From Desulfomicrobium macestii (GTDB lineage: Bacteria; Desulfobacterota; Desulfovibrionia; Desulfovibrionales; Desulfomicrobiaceae): a DNA stretch of 53,306 nt. The DNA lies in assembly GCF_014873765.1 (NCBI RefSeq), contig NZ_JADBGG010000033.1, positions 1 to 53,306 on the forward strand, read 5' to 3'. This document shows positions 14,326 to 23,690 of this stretch, in pieces. The stretch's first letter is position 1, and every line of letters starts with the position of its first letter. A program made the position numbers and the translations under genes. The notes under the pieces are model-generated. The model ran no database searches. It worked only from the letters and a program-made list of their open reading frames with translations, and was not told the DNA's origin.

Positions 14326-15978
14326 TCAGATCTTGAAAATGCTCACCGATTTCTGCAGTTTTTCCGACAGATTCTGCAATGAGGCCGCACTTGCGTCCAC
14401 CTCGGCGCTGCCATGCGAGACTTCGCTGATCCGCTCGTTGATTTTTGCTATTTCCTGCGCGATTTCGTTCGCCATCAGGGAACTCTGACTCACATTCCTC
14501 GTGACTTCCTGCAAGCCGCCAGCCGCCTGGTTCACGTTGTCGGCAATCTCCCTGGTCGCGAGTGCCTGCTGGTCCACCGCCACGGCAACGCCGTCGATCA
14601 TCCCGCTGACGTTGCCGATCTCGTCCGTGATCTCCTTGATCTCTCCAACAGTCTCGACCGTGAGGGTTTGGATCGACCCGACGTTGTTCTTGATCTCCTC
14701 GGTCGCTCTGGCCGTCTGCTGGGCAAGTTCCTTGATTTCGTTGGCGACAACCGCGAAACCCCTTCCGGCTTCCCCGGCCCTGGCCGCCTCGATGGTCGCG
14801 TTCAGGGCCAGCAGATTTGTCTGTCCCGAGATGACGTTGATCGTCTCGACGATCTTTCCGATCTCAACGGCGGCGGAACTCAGGTTGGTCATGTTGTCGG
14901 AAGCCCGCTTGGCCCGGAAGACGGTTTTTGCGCTCGTTTCCCTGGTCTTGCCGGTGTTCGCGGCTATCTCGCTCATGGTGGAGTTCATCTCCTCCGCGGC
15001 GGAAGCGATCATTCCGATGTTTGTCGAAGACTGCTCCGCGGCGGCAGCCACCGACGAAATGTTAACGCCCATTTCTTCGGCCGCAGCGGCCACGCCGTGA
15101 GATTTTTCGCGCATGTCCGCCGCTCCCTCGAAAATTTTTCGTGAGACCACGGCGAGTTCACTGGAGGACGAGGCCAGCGCGCCAACGCCCCCGATCACGC
15201 TGCCCAGGGTTTCCTTGAGAGTGTCCAGCATGCGCCGAGTGGCCCGGAGCATTTTTCCGGTCTCATCACTGCCGCCTTCGGCGACTTGGCAGGTCAGATC
15301 GTTGTTGGCCATTGTCTCCACCACACCGACAACCTGCTGAATGGATCGCGTCACGCTGCGTCCGACACTGAAGACCATCAGCAGCGCCACGGCAGTCGTG
15401 ATCAGTGCGATCAGGGAAATGATCCGAAACATCTCGGTGATGGTTGACTCCATCTGCAATGTTGCGGCGGCAAGCTTCTTGTCTTTCAATTCAATGAGGG
15501 CGGCCATGTATTCCCTGGATTCATTCGCCAAGGGCGTGGCCAGTTTCTGGTAGTCCGAAAAATGCGTGGCACGCATGTCCTGTCGCACATCCTTGAGATC
15601 CAGGCAAAACTGATACCCGTGATTCACAAAACTCATTGTCGTGCGCTCGGCGTTGTCGAGGATCACCTTCTCCTCATGATCCGTGATGTGCGACTTGAGG
15701 GAAGCATAGCTGTCTGTGATTTTTTTTATGACTTTCTCAAGACTCAGAATGTCCTTTTCAATGTTGCTGCCGAGCATCATGTTGCGTGTTAGGCGACTTA
15801 CGTAATTTACATCCCGGTTTATTTCCAGAACATTGATTTTTCCGCCGGTGTCTCGAAGTACAACATCGGTGTATATTGATTTTATGGCGAATACTTCATA
15901 AAGACTGACGCCTGTCAGGCATCCAATCGCCAGAAAAAAAACAATACCGATTCCATACATTTTAAATTTTATAGACAT
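14326..15978 (-). CDS. Methyl-accepting chemotaxis protein
   Basis: A 550-residue chemoreceptor. The first membrane segment is at about residues 8-30, followed by a periplasmic four-helix-bundle-type sensor of about 155 residues (NYVSRLTRNMMLGSN) and a second membrane segment at about 190-210 (LIALITTAVALLMVFSVG). HAMP follows, then a long cytoplasmic signalling helix pair with the hairpin-tip sequence AGEAGRGFAVVANEIKEL. No C-terminal CheR/CheB-binding pentapeptide is present. It should relay an unknown ligand to CheA/CheW at the pole. AGGAG precedes the ATG by five bases. It is monocistronic, with large gaps on both sides. Confidence 0.92.
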   Translation of the reverse strand: MSIKFKMYGIGIVFFLAIGCLTGVSLYEVFAIKSIYTDVVLRDTGGKINVLEINRDVNYVSRLTRNMMLGSNIEKDILSLEKVIKKITDSYASLKSHITDHEEKVILDNAERTTMSFVNHGYQFCLDLKDVRQDMRATHFSDYQKLATPLANESREYMAALIELKDKKLAAATLQMESTITEMFRIISLIALITTAVALLMVFSVGRSVTRSIQQVVGVVETMANNDLTCQVAEGGSDETGKMLRATRRMLDTLKETLGSVIGGVGALASSSSELAVVSRKIFEGAADMREKSHGVAAAAEEMGVNISSVAAAAEQSSTNIGMIASAAEEMNSTMSEIAANTGKTRETSAKTVFRAKRASDNMTNLSSAAVEIGKIVETINVISGQTNLLALNATIEAARAGEAGRGFAVVANEIKELAQQTARATEEIKNNVGSIQTLTVETVGEIKEITDEIGNVSGMIDGVAVAVDQQALATREIADNVNQAAGGLQEVTRNVSQSSLMANEIAQEIAKINERISEVSHGSAEVDASAASLQNLSEKLQKSVSIFKI

Positions 15979-16496
15979 TCAGGCTCCTATGGTGTTTTGC
16001 GATGTACCCGTGCTTCGGACCGAGCGGGATAGTGCAAAGGATGAGCGATCGTCAAGGGTGGCGGGCGCCCCGTGGCCCCGTTCCAGTTCGATGGGGGGCG
16101 TGCCTCTTCGGACAGGGCATGAGGCCCGGGCCGCGCCTTGATTGAAATCCGCACCTTCGTCCGGGAGACCCTCATGGCTACGCCTTTGCGCATCGAACGC
16201 CCCGACGCATGGCGCCACTTCGTGGTACGCGGCGAAAGAGTTTGGCAAGGCGCGTGTTTTCATCGTATCTGATGGCTGCAGTCGGCTTCAAGGATCATGA
16301 AGTTGGCAGGGAGGGTATGATGGATCGTCGTCGTTTTCTGAATTTTCCATTCTGAGACCCGGCCCCGAAAGAGGATCTTGGAAAAATCGCGCGAGGCTTT
16401 TTTTGACGGATTGGGTGTGTTCAGGCTGCGTCATAATATTCTGATATACTTAATTATCTGGACACAAGGGTCGAGGTTTGCTAGTGGTTTCTACCC
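15979..16496. other. Intergenic region, nothing firm
   Basis: About 518 bases between the chemoreceptor start and the next plus-strand gene. A minus-strand frame at 15979-16263 lacks any family resemblance or ribosome site. The last 90 bases are AT-rich (around CATAATATTCTGATATAC) and probably contain the promoter of the small exported protein. Confidence 0.4.
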
Positions 16497-16877
16497 ATGC
16501 GAACCGTAATTCTCTCAGTAATACTACTTACTTTTTGGTCCTCATCAGTACTTGCCGAACACAAACGACTTGAGAAGGAATACCAGCAAGACTGGTGTGC
16601 CGAAGCACGCGGGCAGGCCGAGATCCGCCTTGCCGATGGGACCAGGGCCGATTGCATCACCCGCACTCATGCCATCGAGTTCGACTTCGGACGCAAGTGG
16701 GCGGAGTCCATAGGCCAGGCCCTGTATTACTCCATGCAGACCGGAAAGCGGGCAGGGGTCGTACTGATTCTGGAACGGATCGAGGACAGGAAGTTCTGGA
16801 TTCGGCTGAATTCGATCATCGAGTTTCAGAAACTCCCGATTGACACCTGGAAGATCGAGAATTTTCAGATCCCATAA
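16497..16877 (+). CDS. Small exported protein of unknown function
   Basis: A 126-residue protein with a classical signal peptide (hydrophobic ILSVILLTFW, cleavage after VLA near residue 20). The mature part of about 106 residues has a conserved-looking core (RADCITRTHAIEFDF, then KWAESIGQALYYSMQTGK and VVLILE). Similar small proteins exist in diverse bacteria. The D...E-F-D-F...K pattern followed by a helix and a VVLILE strand recalls PD-(D/E)XK nuclease-like folds, but this is only an impression and catalysis is not supported. No Shine-Dalgarno is seen before the ATG. It is followed by the frameshifted flavin oxidoreductase gene after 57 bases. Confidence 0.7.
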   Translation: MRTVILSVILLTFWSSSVLAEHKRLEKEYQQDWCAEARGQAEIRLADGTRADCITRTHAIEFDFGRKWAESIGQALYYSMQTGKRAGVVLILERIEDRKFWIRLNSIIEFQKLPIDTWKIENFQIP

Positions 16878-16934
16878 CGATTGTCATCTCCCGCCGACGC
16901 ATGTAGCCCTTGATGCCAAACATCAGGAGCAACC

Positions 16935-18033
16935 ATGAGCGCACTCTTTTCCCCCATTTCTCTTGGCAATCTCTCTTTGCGGAACCGCATCGTCATCGCC
17001 CCCCATGTGCCAGTATTCCGCACAGGACGGGCTGCCGACCGACTGGCACCTGATTCACCTTGGGCAGCTTGCCCTGTCCGGGGCCGGACTGCTGATCGTC
17101 GAAGCCACCGCCGTCGAACCGGCCGGGCGCATCTCGCCCCAGGATCTCGGGCTGTGGTCCGATGAGACCGAGGCGGCCCTGACTTCGCTGCGCAGGACTC
17201 TGCGGGACCATTCTTCCATGCCCGTGGCCATCCAGCTGGCCCATGCCGGTCGCAAGGGGTCCACGGCGCGGCCCTGGGACGGGGGCGCGTCCGTATCGTT
17301 CGGACGCGGCGGCTGGACTACGTCCTCGGCCTCGGCGCTGCCCTTCGAACCCGAGGACGCCCCGCCCGTGGAGATGGACGCAAACGGCATCGCGCGGGTG
17401 GTCAAAGCCTTTCGCCGGGCGGCGGAGCGCGCCCTGAACTGCGGCTTCGACTGCGTGGAACTGCACTGCGCCCACGGTTACCTCATGCACCAGTTCCTGT
17501 CCCCGTTGTCCAACCAGCGCCTGGACGAGTACGGCGGCAGCCTGGAAAACAGGATGCGCCTGCCTCTCAAGGTCTTCCGCGAAATCCGCGCCGCGCTGCC
17601 GCTGGGCTTTCCGCTCGGAGTACGCATCTCGGCGACGGACTGGGTCGAGGGCGGCTGGGACCTTGAGCAGAGCACGGTCTTTGCCGCGCGTCTGAAGGAG
17701 CTTGGTTGCGACTACATCCACGTCTCCAGCGGCGGCCTGTCCCCCATGCAGAAAATCAAGCCGGGACCTGGCTATCAGGTGCCCTTTGCGGCGCATATCA
17801 AACGCGAAACCGGCATGACCACCATCGCGGTGGGCCTGATCACCCAGCCCAGGCAGGCCGAGGAGATCATCGCCTCCGGCCAGGCCGACCTGACGGCCCT
17901 GGGCCGGGGCATGCTCTACAATCCTCGCTGGCCCTGGCACGCGGCCGCTGAACTGGGCGCCTGCGTGGATGCGCCGCCACAATATCTTCGCTGCGAGCCC
18001 CACGGCGTGAAGGACCTCTTCAGGAAGAGCTGA
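16935..18033 (+). pseudogene. Old yellow enzyme family NADH:flavin oxidoreductase (YqjM-like), frameshifted
   Basis: The N-terminus (MSALFSPISLGNLSLRNRIV) is in the frame starting at 16935, with AGGAG eight bases upstream. The rest is in the +1-shifted frame: MCQYSAQDGLPTDWHLIHLG, AIQLAHAGRKGS, FDCVELHCAHGYLMHQFLSP, NQRLDEYGGSLENR and ALGRGMLYNP. The two frames meet at a run of six C at 16999-17004; with five C the protein would read ...IAPMCQYS..., as in the family, for about 365 residues. FMN- and substrate-binding residues (the HAGRK region; H-C-A-H-G) are intact downstream. Either a real inactivating slippage mutation, a phase-variable tract, or a sequencing error. If repaired, it is an ene-reductase of the YqjM class. 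Confidence 0.85.
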
Positions 18034-18387
18034 CCATCCGGGCAACGCCGCGTGAAAAGGTCGGCAACGTCCTGCGGGTCGATGCTCTTTTTGCCTGGAT
18101 CTCGCAGGTGGGATGCCAGCGAATCCGCGCCTGCCTTTTGAAGAATTCGCGGCCCTGATGGCGGGGTTGTTTTTCGGGACGAAGTGATTGCGTCACTGCA
18201 AAAAGTCGCCATCCTCTTGAGAAAGGGGATGGCGACTTTTTAACTATCTGAGAAGAATGGATTTATGCATTCGCGGGAATGACGATCAGGTTCTTTTGCG
18301 ACTTTTTGCAGTGTCGTCGGTTGCGGCCTTTCCGTGGCACGTCGGATCAGTCCTTGTGCATCCGGGTTTTGAACCGATTCGTTTCGC
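18034..18387. other. Intergenic region with the second MITE-like element
   Basis: Between the convergent ends of the flavin oxidoreductase and SDR genes. The only recognisable structure is the repeat at 18191-18316. Confidence 0.5.
18191..18316 (+). mobile_element. MITE-like element, copy 2
   Basis: A relative of the element at 11647-11773 with the same termini (CGTCACTGCAAAAAGTCG at 18191-18208, complement at the right end), the same internal order, and a degraded central palindrome (TGCATTCGCGGGAATGAC). The left part has its own palindrome pairing AAAGTCGCCATCC with GGATGGCGACTTT. It has no coding capacity. Target duplication is not clear here. Confidence 0.7.
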
Positions 18388-19107
18388 TCACGATTCAGGA
18401 TTTTCTTCCTGTTTTTTCCATCCAAAATCGTTGTGATACACCATCAGCTTCGTCATGCCGCCATCCACCGTGATGTTCTGGCCCGTAATGAAGCCGCTTT
18501 TCTCATCACACAAAAACATGACCGCATGGACGATGTCTGAAGGAACGCCCACACGGCCGGCAGGGTGCTGCTCCGCGTCCGGGCCATCGAAGCGGGTGCC
18601 GGTAGTGTCGATCCAGCCCGGCGAGATTGAGTTGACCCGCGCCTTGCCTGCCAGGGTGATGGCCATGGCATGGGTCAGCGCGGTGATGCCCCCCTTGGCC
18701 GCCGTGTAGCTTTCGGTATCGGCCTGGCTCATCAGATGCCGGGTCGATGAGATGTTCACGATGCTTGCCGAAGGGTTGAAGTGATCCATGAACAATTGGG
18801 TCAAAAGAAACGGGGCCGAGATTCCGACACGCAACACGTAATTGAAATCCTCATGGGAGCAGGTCTTGAGGCCGCCCCGGGACAGGCACGCATTGTTGAT
18901 GAGATAGTCGATGGCGCCATGCTGGGCGATTACCTTTGACGCAAAGGCTCGCAAGGCCTGTTCATCGGCAATGTCACCGACGAAATAGTCGTTATCCTGC
19001 ACATCGATATTGCAGACGGCAACTCCCTGCCCGGCGAAAGCGTCACAGATCGCCTTGCCGATGCCCTGCGCACCGCCCGTAACCACCGCGACTTTCTGTT
19101 TCATCAT
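18388..19107 (-). CDS. Short-chain dehydrogenase/reductase (SDR)
   Basis: A 239-residue classical SDR. The cofactor-binding motif TGGAQGIG is near residues 10-17, NNAC is at 71-74, the catalytic Ser is at 120-121, Y134 and K138 (SYTAAK) follow, then PGWIDT and the C-terminal ITVDGG. An acidic residue after the second strand (NIDVQD) suggests NAD(H) preference. The substrate cannot be deduced. ATG 19107 is chosen because AAGGAG lies eight bases upstream; the longer frame to 19203 has no family similarity. Cytoplasmic, apparently monocistronic. Confidence 0.9.
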   Translation of the reverse strand: MMKQKVAVVTGGAQGIGKAICDAFAGQGVAVCNIDVQDNDYFVGDIADEQALRAFASKVIAQHGAIDYLINNACLSRGGLKTCSHEDFNYVLRVGISAPFLLTQLFMDHFNPSASIVNISSTRHLMSQADTESYTAAKGGITALTHAMAITLAGKARVNSISPGWIDTTGTRFDGPDAEQHPAGRVGVPSDIVHAVMFLCDEKSGFITGQNITVDGGMTKLMVYHNDFGWKKQEENPES

Positions 19108-19239
19108 GACAAGATCTCCTTGCTCTGTTTTCATCCCCGAAGAGCGGGGGGACATGGCCATGAATCCTGAATGATTTGCCGGTGCGCTGCAACCGCAATG
19201 CATCCGGCCTTGAGCGCGTCGCGTGGTGAAAGGGCAGAG

Positions 19240-19581
19240 CTATACTTTTTTGACGAATTCGGACTTGAGCTTCATGGCGCCGATGCCGTCGATCCTGCAA
19301 TCGATATCGTGATCGCCGTCCACGAGCCTGATGTTCTTGACTTTCGTGCCTACTTTCACCGTGACGGACGAGCCCTTGACCTTAAGGTCCTTGATGACCG
19401 TGACCGTGTCGCCGTTCTGGAGCGGCTTGCCGTTGGCATCCTTGATGATCCTGTCATCGGTTCCATCGCCGGCAGCGGCGTCCTTGGACCACTCGTGGCC
19501 GCATTCCGGGCAGACGTAAGCCATGCCGTCATCGTATGTATATTCGGAGCCGCACTTGGGGCATATGGGCAGATCGCTCAT
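19240..19581 (-). CDS. phnA: PhnA family zinc-ribbon protein
   Basis: A 113-residue protein. The N-terminal zinc ribbon has two Cys pairs ([18 protein letters not shown]), and the C-terminal PhnA domain contains [19 protein letters not shown] and [20 protein letters not shown]. Length and motifs match the PhnA/YjdM family. The historic name implies phosphonate use, but the family's role is not settled. The start at 19581 follows GAGGA by seven bases; the upstream extension of the frame is not family-like. Confidence 0.9.
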   Translation of the reverse strand: MSDLPICPKCGSEYTYDDGMAYVCPECGHEWSKDAAAGDGTDDRIIKDANGKPLQNGDTVTVIKDLKVKGSSVTVKVGTKVKNIRLVDGDHDIDCRIDGIGAMKLKSEFVKKV

Positions 19582-19856
19582 TTTGGTATCCTCGGGCTGG
19601 TTGGGGTTGCGCGCGAAATCGCCGTGATTGCAAACAGCTGAACCCGCTAGCCGCTTGAAGCTGCCAAGGTCAATGCGAAATACTGGACTCGAAGGGTGGG
19701 GACATAAAAACCGGAATCCGCCAATATCAACGCCTGGCCGGTGCAATGCACTGTCCGGTATGGGATGTGCTTCTTTAATCCTTGCCGTGGGACCGACGCT
19801 GTGCGAACACCTCCCGGGCGGCGAAAAGTCCGTTCATTTTCTTCGAGGAGTCGAGC

Positions 19857-21443
19857 GTGTACCAACGGTTACTGAACATCTTCATGGCAACCCGAAATCC
19901 CCAGTTGGAAACATTTCTCAGGGGTGTTTCGCCACAGGAAGGGTTTTCCCACCAGTTTATCGGCAGACCCGATATCGCTGAAGCCGACATCAAGGGCTGC
20001 GCCGTCATCATCCTCGATTTCGATGTCGTTGCGTCTGAGTGCGTGGCAAGAATTCATGACGCCAAGGATGAACATGCCGTGATGATCGGCTGTTTTGACG
20101 CCGGGAGTTTTCCGGTTCTTGCGGAGTGGCACCACCTTTTCGATCAGGTCTGGACCAGGCCTTTTGGCGAAGATAGGATTCAGGCCTCGTTTTCGGGTAT
20201 TCTAAGGCGTCTCAAGGAGCGCGAGGACGCGCTGCTGAACCGGAAATACCTGGACACCTTGATAGACAGCCTGCCGGAACTGATCTGGTTCAAGGATGCC
20301 CGGGGCGCCCACCTGAAGGTCAACAGCAGTTTCTGCCGGACTGTGAACAAAACCAAGAAGCAAATTGAGGGCCGAGGGCATTATTATATCTGGGACATTG
20401 AACCTGATGAATATGCCCAGGGAGAATATATTTGTCTGGAATCCGAAGAGATCGTTCTCAACAAGAAGGAAACCTGCCTCTTTGACGAAACAGTGAAATG
20501 CGGCGGCGAACTGCGCAAGTTCAAAACCTACAAGTCTCCCATTTTTGATACGGATGGAGAAGTAATCGGCACAACGGGTTTTGCGCACGATGTGACTGAT
20601 CTTCAGAACCTGATGATTGAATTGAATATTTTGATCGAGAGTCTTCCTTTTGCAATAATGGTAACAGACAAGGAGAATAAAGTTACCATTGTCAATCAAA
20701 AGTTCATCGATATATTTGTTCTGGATCGATCAGAGCTGATTGGAAAAAGTGTTGATTCATTTCTCAATGAAACAGGAAATTATACGCGTAGTAAAAGATG
20801 GATCATAGAGCAGGACGAAGATGATACATTGCTTATTTCCAAAAGCAGAATTCTCAAAGTTCACGATGAAAATCTTCTGGATATATTCGGCGTGCTGGCT
20901 GGCCATATCTACCTTTTTGTGGATATCACTCTTGAATATCATCACAAAAACAAGCTGCTTTCGGATGCAAACACAGATTATCTGACCAAGTTGAACAACA
21001 GGCGCAGCCTCCAGGATTTCATGAGGAAAACACCGCCTCAGCCGCACACGGCGCTCTTTCTCGCCGATCTGGACAACTTCAAGGAAGTCAACGATCTGTA
21101 CGGACACGAAGAAGGGGATAAGGTGCTTGTAGCCTTTGCAGGCATGCTTCTGCAGATTTTTCCGGCTGAAAACCTGTTCCGTCTCGGTGGAGATGAATTC
21201 GCGATACTTCTGCACAATGTGGACGATTCCAATATGCCGAGACAATGCGCTGAGCAAATTCTGGCGGGATTTGCAGAAAAAGTCGCCTGCAAGTTTCCCC
21301 ATACCAATATTTCGGTCAGCATCGGCATTGCCATGGATGATGAAAAAGCTGAAAATTTTGGTGAATTGTTCAAAAAAGCGGACATGGCTCTTTACGAATC
21401 AAAAAAAGCGGGAAAAAATGTGTGCAAGTTCTGGAACAGATAG
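19857..21443 (+). CDS. PAS-containing diguanylate cyclase
   Basis: About 528 residues. An N-terminal region of about 125 residues has a receiver-like pattern (GCAVIILDFDVVASE) but no clear phospho-acceptor pocket. Two PAS domains follow (from about residue 145 with LPELIWFKDARGAHLKVN, and from about 290 with LPFAIMVTDKENKVTIVN). The C-terminal GGDEF domain carries GGDEF at about residue 444 and ADLDNFKEVNDLYGH upstream. No RxxD inhibitory site is seen before GGDEF (PAEN instead), so product inhibition may be absent. No membrane segments: a cytoplasmic sensor. I choose GTG 19857, six bases after GAGGAG; the frame also extends to a TTG at 19782. Confidence 0.88.
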   Translation: MYQRLLNIFMATRNPQLETFLRGVSPQEGFSHQFIGRPDIAEADIKGCAVIILDFDVVASECVARIHDAKDEHAVMIGCFDAGSFPVLAEWHHLFDQVWTRPFGEDRIQASFSGILRRLKEREDALLNRKYLDTLIDSLPELIWFKDARGAHLKVNSSFCRTVNKTKKQIEGRGHYYIWDIEPDEYAQGEYICLESEEIVLNKKETCLFDETVKCGGELRKFKTYKSPIFDTDGEVIGTTGFAHDVTDLQNLMIELNILIESLPFAIMVTDKENKVTIVNQKFIDIFVLDRSELIGKSVDSFLNETGNYTRSKRWIIEQDEDDTLLISKSRILKVHDENLLDIFGVLAGHIYLFVDITLEYHHKNKLLSDANTDYLTKLNNRRSLQDFMRKTPPQPHTALFLADLDNFKEVNDLYGHEEGDKVLVAFAGMLLQIFPAENLFRLGGDEFAILLHNVDDSNMPRQCAEQILAGFAEKVACKFPHTNISVSIGIAMDDEKAENFGELFKKADMALYESKKAGKNVCKFWNR

Positions 21444-21593
21444 TTCCTTGAATCTGCATGTTGTCGCTTGATTATTGAAAATTACTCTCCGGTTCAGACT
21501 TTTCCCATGCTGCCGAAAAAATCATTCCGGAGAACCGGGGCCAGCCCATCCCTTGCCCTCAACTGAAATCGAAGACCGTTCAGAAACGAACTA

Positions 21594-23342
21594 TCAATTC
21601 CTCCGCGCGATCTGCGTCCCCTCGAACAGTCCCTGAAAGAAGTTGGCCGCGTTCACGCCCAGCGATCTTATCCTGTATCCGCCTTCCTGCACCACCACCG
21701 TATGCCTGCCCAGGGCGCCGATGAGCCGTCCATTGCGGAAGAAATCCCTGGCCTGCAGACGCCACGTGCCCGTCGGGTCTCCCTTGGCCGGGTCGAGCCC
21801 GAGGCCCACGATGACGAAAGCCGGATCGAAATCGGCCATGACCTTCAGCGCCTGGCGCAAGGTTTCGGCGTATCTCTCACCGTCGACCTCTTCCGGGAGG
21901 GGGTAGTTGCGGTTGTATCCAAGACCCGCTCCCTCCCCGCGCTCCTCCGCGAATCCGCTGAAATACGGATAGGCGAATCTCGGATGGCCGTGAATGGACA
22001 GGGTCAGCACGTCGCTGCGTTCGTAGAAGATGTTCTGGGTGCCGTTGCCGTGGTGGTAGTCCACGTCGAGCACGGCGACACGCCCGTGAGCGCTGAGCCG
22101 GTGGGCGACCACGGCCGACGTGTTGAAATAGCAGAACCCTCCGAAGGCCCGGCGTTCGGCGTGGTGTCCCGGAGGGCGGACCAGGGCGTAGGCCAGGCGG
22201 CGTCCGGCCAGCAGTTCCTCGGCCGCGGTCAGCCCGCAGTCCACGGCCCCGCGCGCTGCTGCATAGGCGTTGCCGTTCAGGGGCGTGAAGGTGTCGATGC
22301 AGTAGTAGCCCGCACGCACGGCCAGTTCCCGGGGCGGGCGGGCGGCGTTTCTGATGGGGAAGACATAGGGATAGACGGATTTTTTCTCGGGGAGGTTCGC
22401 GCAGACCGTTCTGAGGTAGGACACGAACTGCCGGTCGTGGACCTGGGTGATGTGCCGCTCGGCGAAATGCCGGGGTTGCCTGCGCAGGAAGAGGCCCGTC
22501 TTCTCGATTTCTTTCAGGATGGACTTCATGCGCACCGGAGATTCGACATAGCCGCGTTCGCGGATGTGATGGATGGCGTGGTTCTCGTTGCAGATCAGGG
22601 CGATCCTGCGGTCGGCGCTGATGCCCGGAACCCTTGGGGGCGCGGTTTCCCTGACATAGCGGGGCTCGCGCAGGGCCAGATTTCCGGCCGGGATGGAATC
22701 AAGGACCATCTTCACATACTCCGGCGAGCATTTCTCCTTGTATTTGCGTTCCAGCACGGCGCGCACCACGTGGCGAACCCGCTCACGCGAGAGGCGCAAG
22801 GGTTTGTCCAGGGGATCGGCCACCAGGTAGGGCGCGCAGTCGTCCTCGGCGGAGAGGGGCGTCTCGTAGGCCGTGTTGATGACGGGCCGCGCCCCATAGC
22901 GCTCGTAGAAACGCAGCCTGGCGACGTTCTCGCGCAGCAGTTCCGGATCTTGGCACAGGGCCGGATCGTCGGGCAGGCATTCGAAGAAGAGGGCCGTGTC
23001 GCCAAGGGCCTTGGCCTCCTCGCGAACCCGTTCATACAGGGCCGAGCCCACCCCGTGGCCGCCGTGGCGCAGGCTGACCGAGAGATAGTCGAGATAGCAG
23101 AAGCGCAGGTCCGAAAAGTGGCACAGCAGGGCGAATCCCTGTACCAACCTGCGTTGTCCCTCGGCCACGAAGACGATGGTCCGGTATCCCTTGCCAAGGG
23201 GGTTCTTGAGGGTGGCGGGAAGATTCGCGACCTCCTCGGCGGCGATGAGCGGAAAACGTTCGGCCAGGATGGTCTGCACCTGCTCGACGCTCTGGGCGTC
23301 GACGGGCACGGTGGTGTCGTAAATGGGGCGGATGCTGAACAT
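21594..23342 (-). CDS. GNAT acetyltransferase-histone deacetylase (HDAC) fusion protein
   Basis: A 582-residue two-domain protein. Residues about 1-170 form a GNAT domain: a central strand YLDYLSVS followed by the acetyl-CoA loop RHGGHGVGS (92-100). Residues about 245-580 form a zinc deacetylase of the HDAC/acetylpolyamine amidohydrolase superfamily: PGHH at 391-394, metal ligands D428 and H430 in DVDYHHGNGTQ, D517 in GLGLD, and the active-site tyrosine in EGGY (556). All catalytic HDAC residues are present. One chain could thus add and remove acetyl groups, or the GNAT part could recognise the substrate. The substrate (polyamine, protein lysine or metabolite) is unknown. Divergent from the lipoprotein gene; GAGG lies about 7 bases before the ATG. 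Confidence 0.9.
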   Translation of the reverse strand: MFSIRPIYDTTVPVDAQSVEQVQTILAERFPLIAAEEVANLPATLKNPLGKGYRTIVFVAEGQRRLVQGFALLCHFSDLRFCYLDYLSVSLRHGGHGVGSALYERVREEAKALGDTALFFECLPDDPALCQDPELLRENVARLRFYERYGARPVINTAYETPLSAEDDCAPYLVADPLDKPLRLSRERVRHVVRAVLERKYKEKCSPEYVKMVLDSIPAGNLALREPRYVRETAPPRVPGISADRRIALICNENHAIHHIRERGYVESPVRMKSILKEIEKTGLFLRRQPRHFAERHITQVHDRQFVSYLRTVCANLPEKKSVYPYVFPIRNAARPPRELAVRAGYYCIDTFTPLNGNAYAAARGAVDCGLTAAEELLAGRRLAYALVRPPGHHAERRAFGGFCYFNTSAVVAHRLSAHGRVAVLDVDYHHGNGTQNIFYERSDVLTLSIHGHPRFAYPYFSGFAEERGEGAGLGYNRNYPLPEEVDGERYAETLRQALKVMADFDPAFVIVGLGLDPAKGDPTGTWRLQARDFFRNGRLIGALGRHTVVVQEGGYRIRSLGVNAANFFQGLFEGTQIARRN

Positions 23343-23690
23343 GAAGAGCCTCGTTTCGGCTGATGCCGGGACCTGTATCCGAATGGAATTTTATTGCCGG
23401 TCGGGACAATACGGCGGCGAGGGCGAATGGTAAATCGCATTTAATGATCGTTTCGAAAAATAAGTGCATCTCAGCTTCCGCGCAATCATAGGGCCAGGAA
23501 TGAAATTCAGGCAAGCTCGCCGGTTTTTTCGGTGTCCTTCCCTCCAGAATTTCGCATGGATAGTGCTTGCTGGATGGCTTTGGGAAATATTAAGCGGAAC
23601 TGGTTGGCTGAGGGAAGAGATGGGCGGAACAACCCTGGATCGGGATGCGTCCCTGCAGCGTTCCAACTTCATGCTTTTTTAAGGATAAAA
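23343..23690. other. Divergent intergenic region
   Basis: Contains the promoters of the GNAT-HDAC gene (minus) and the UlaG-like lipoprotein gene (plus). Several short frames cross it without family resemblance. No repeat or RNA gene was seen. Confidence 0.4.

Noticed and set aside
21702-23363. 553-codon plus-strand frame opposite the GNAT-HDAC gene
   Set aside because: The minus-strand protein has all catalytic motifs; the plus frame has none.
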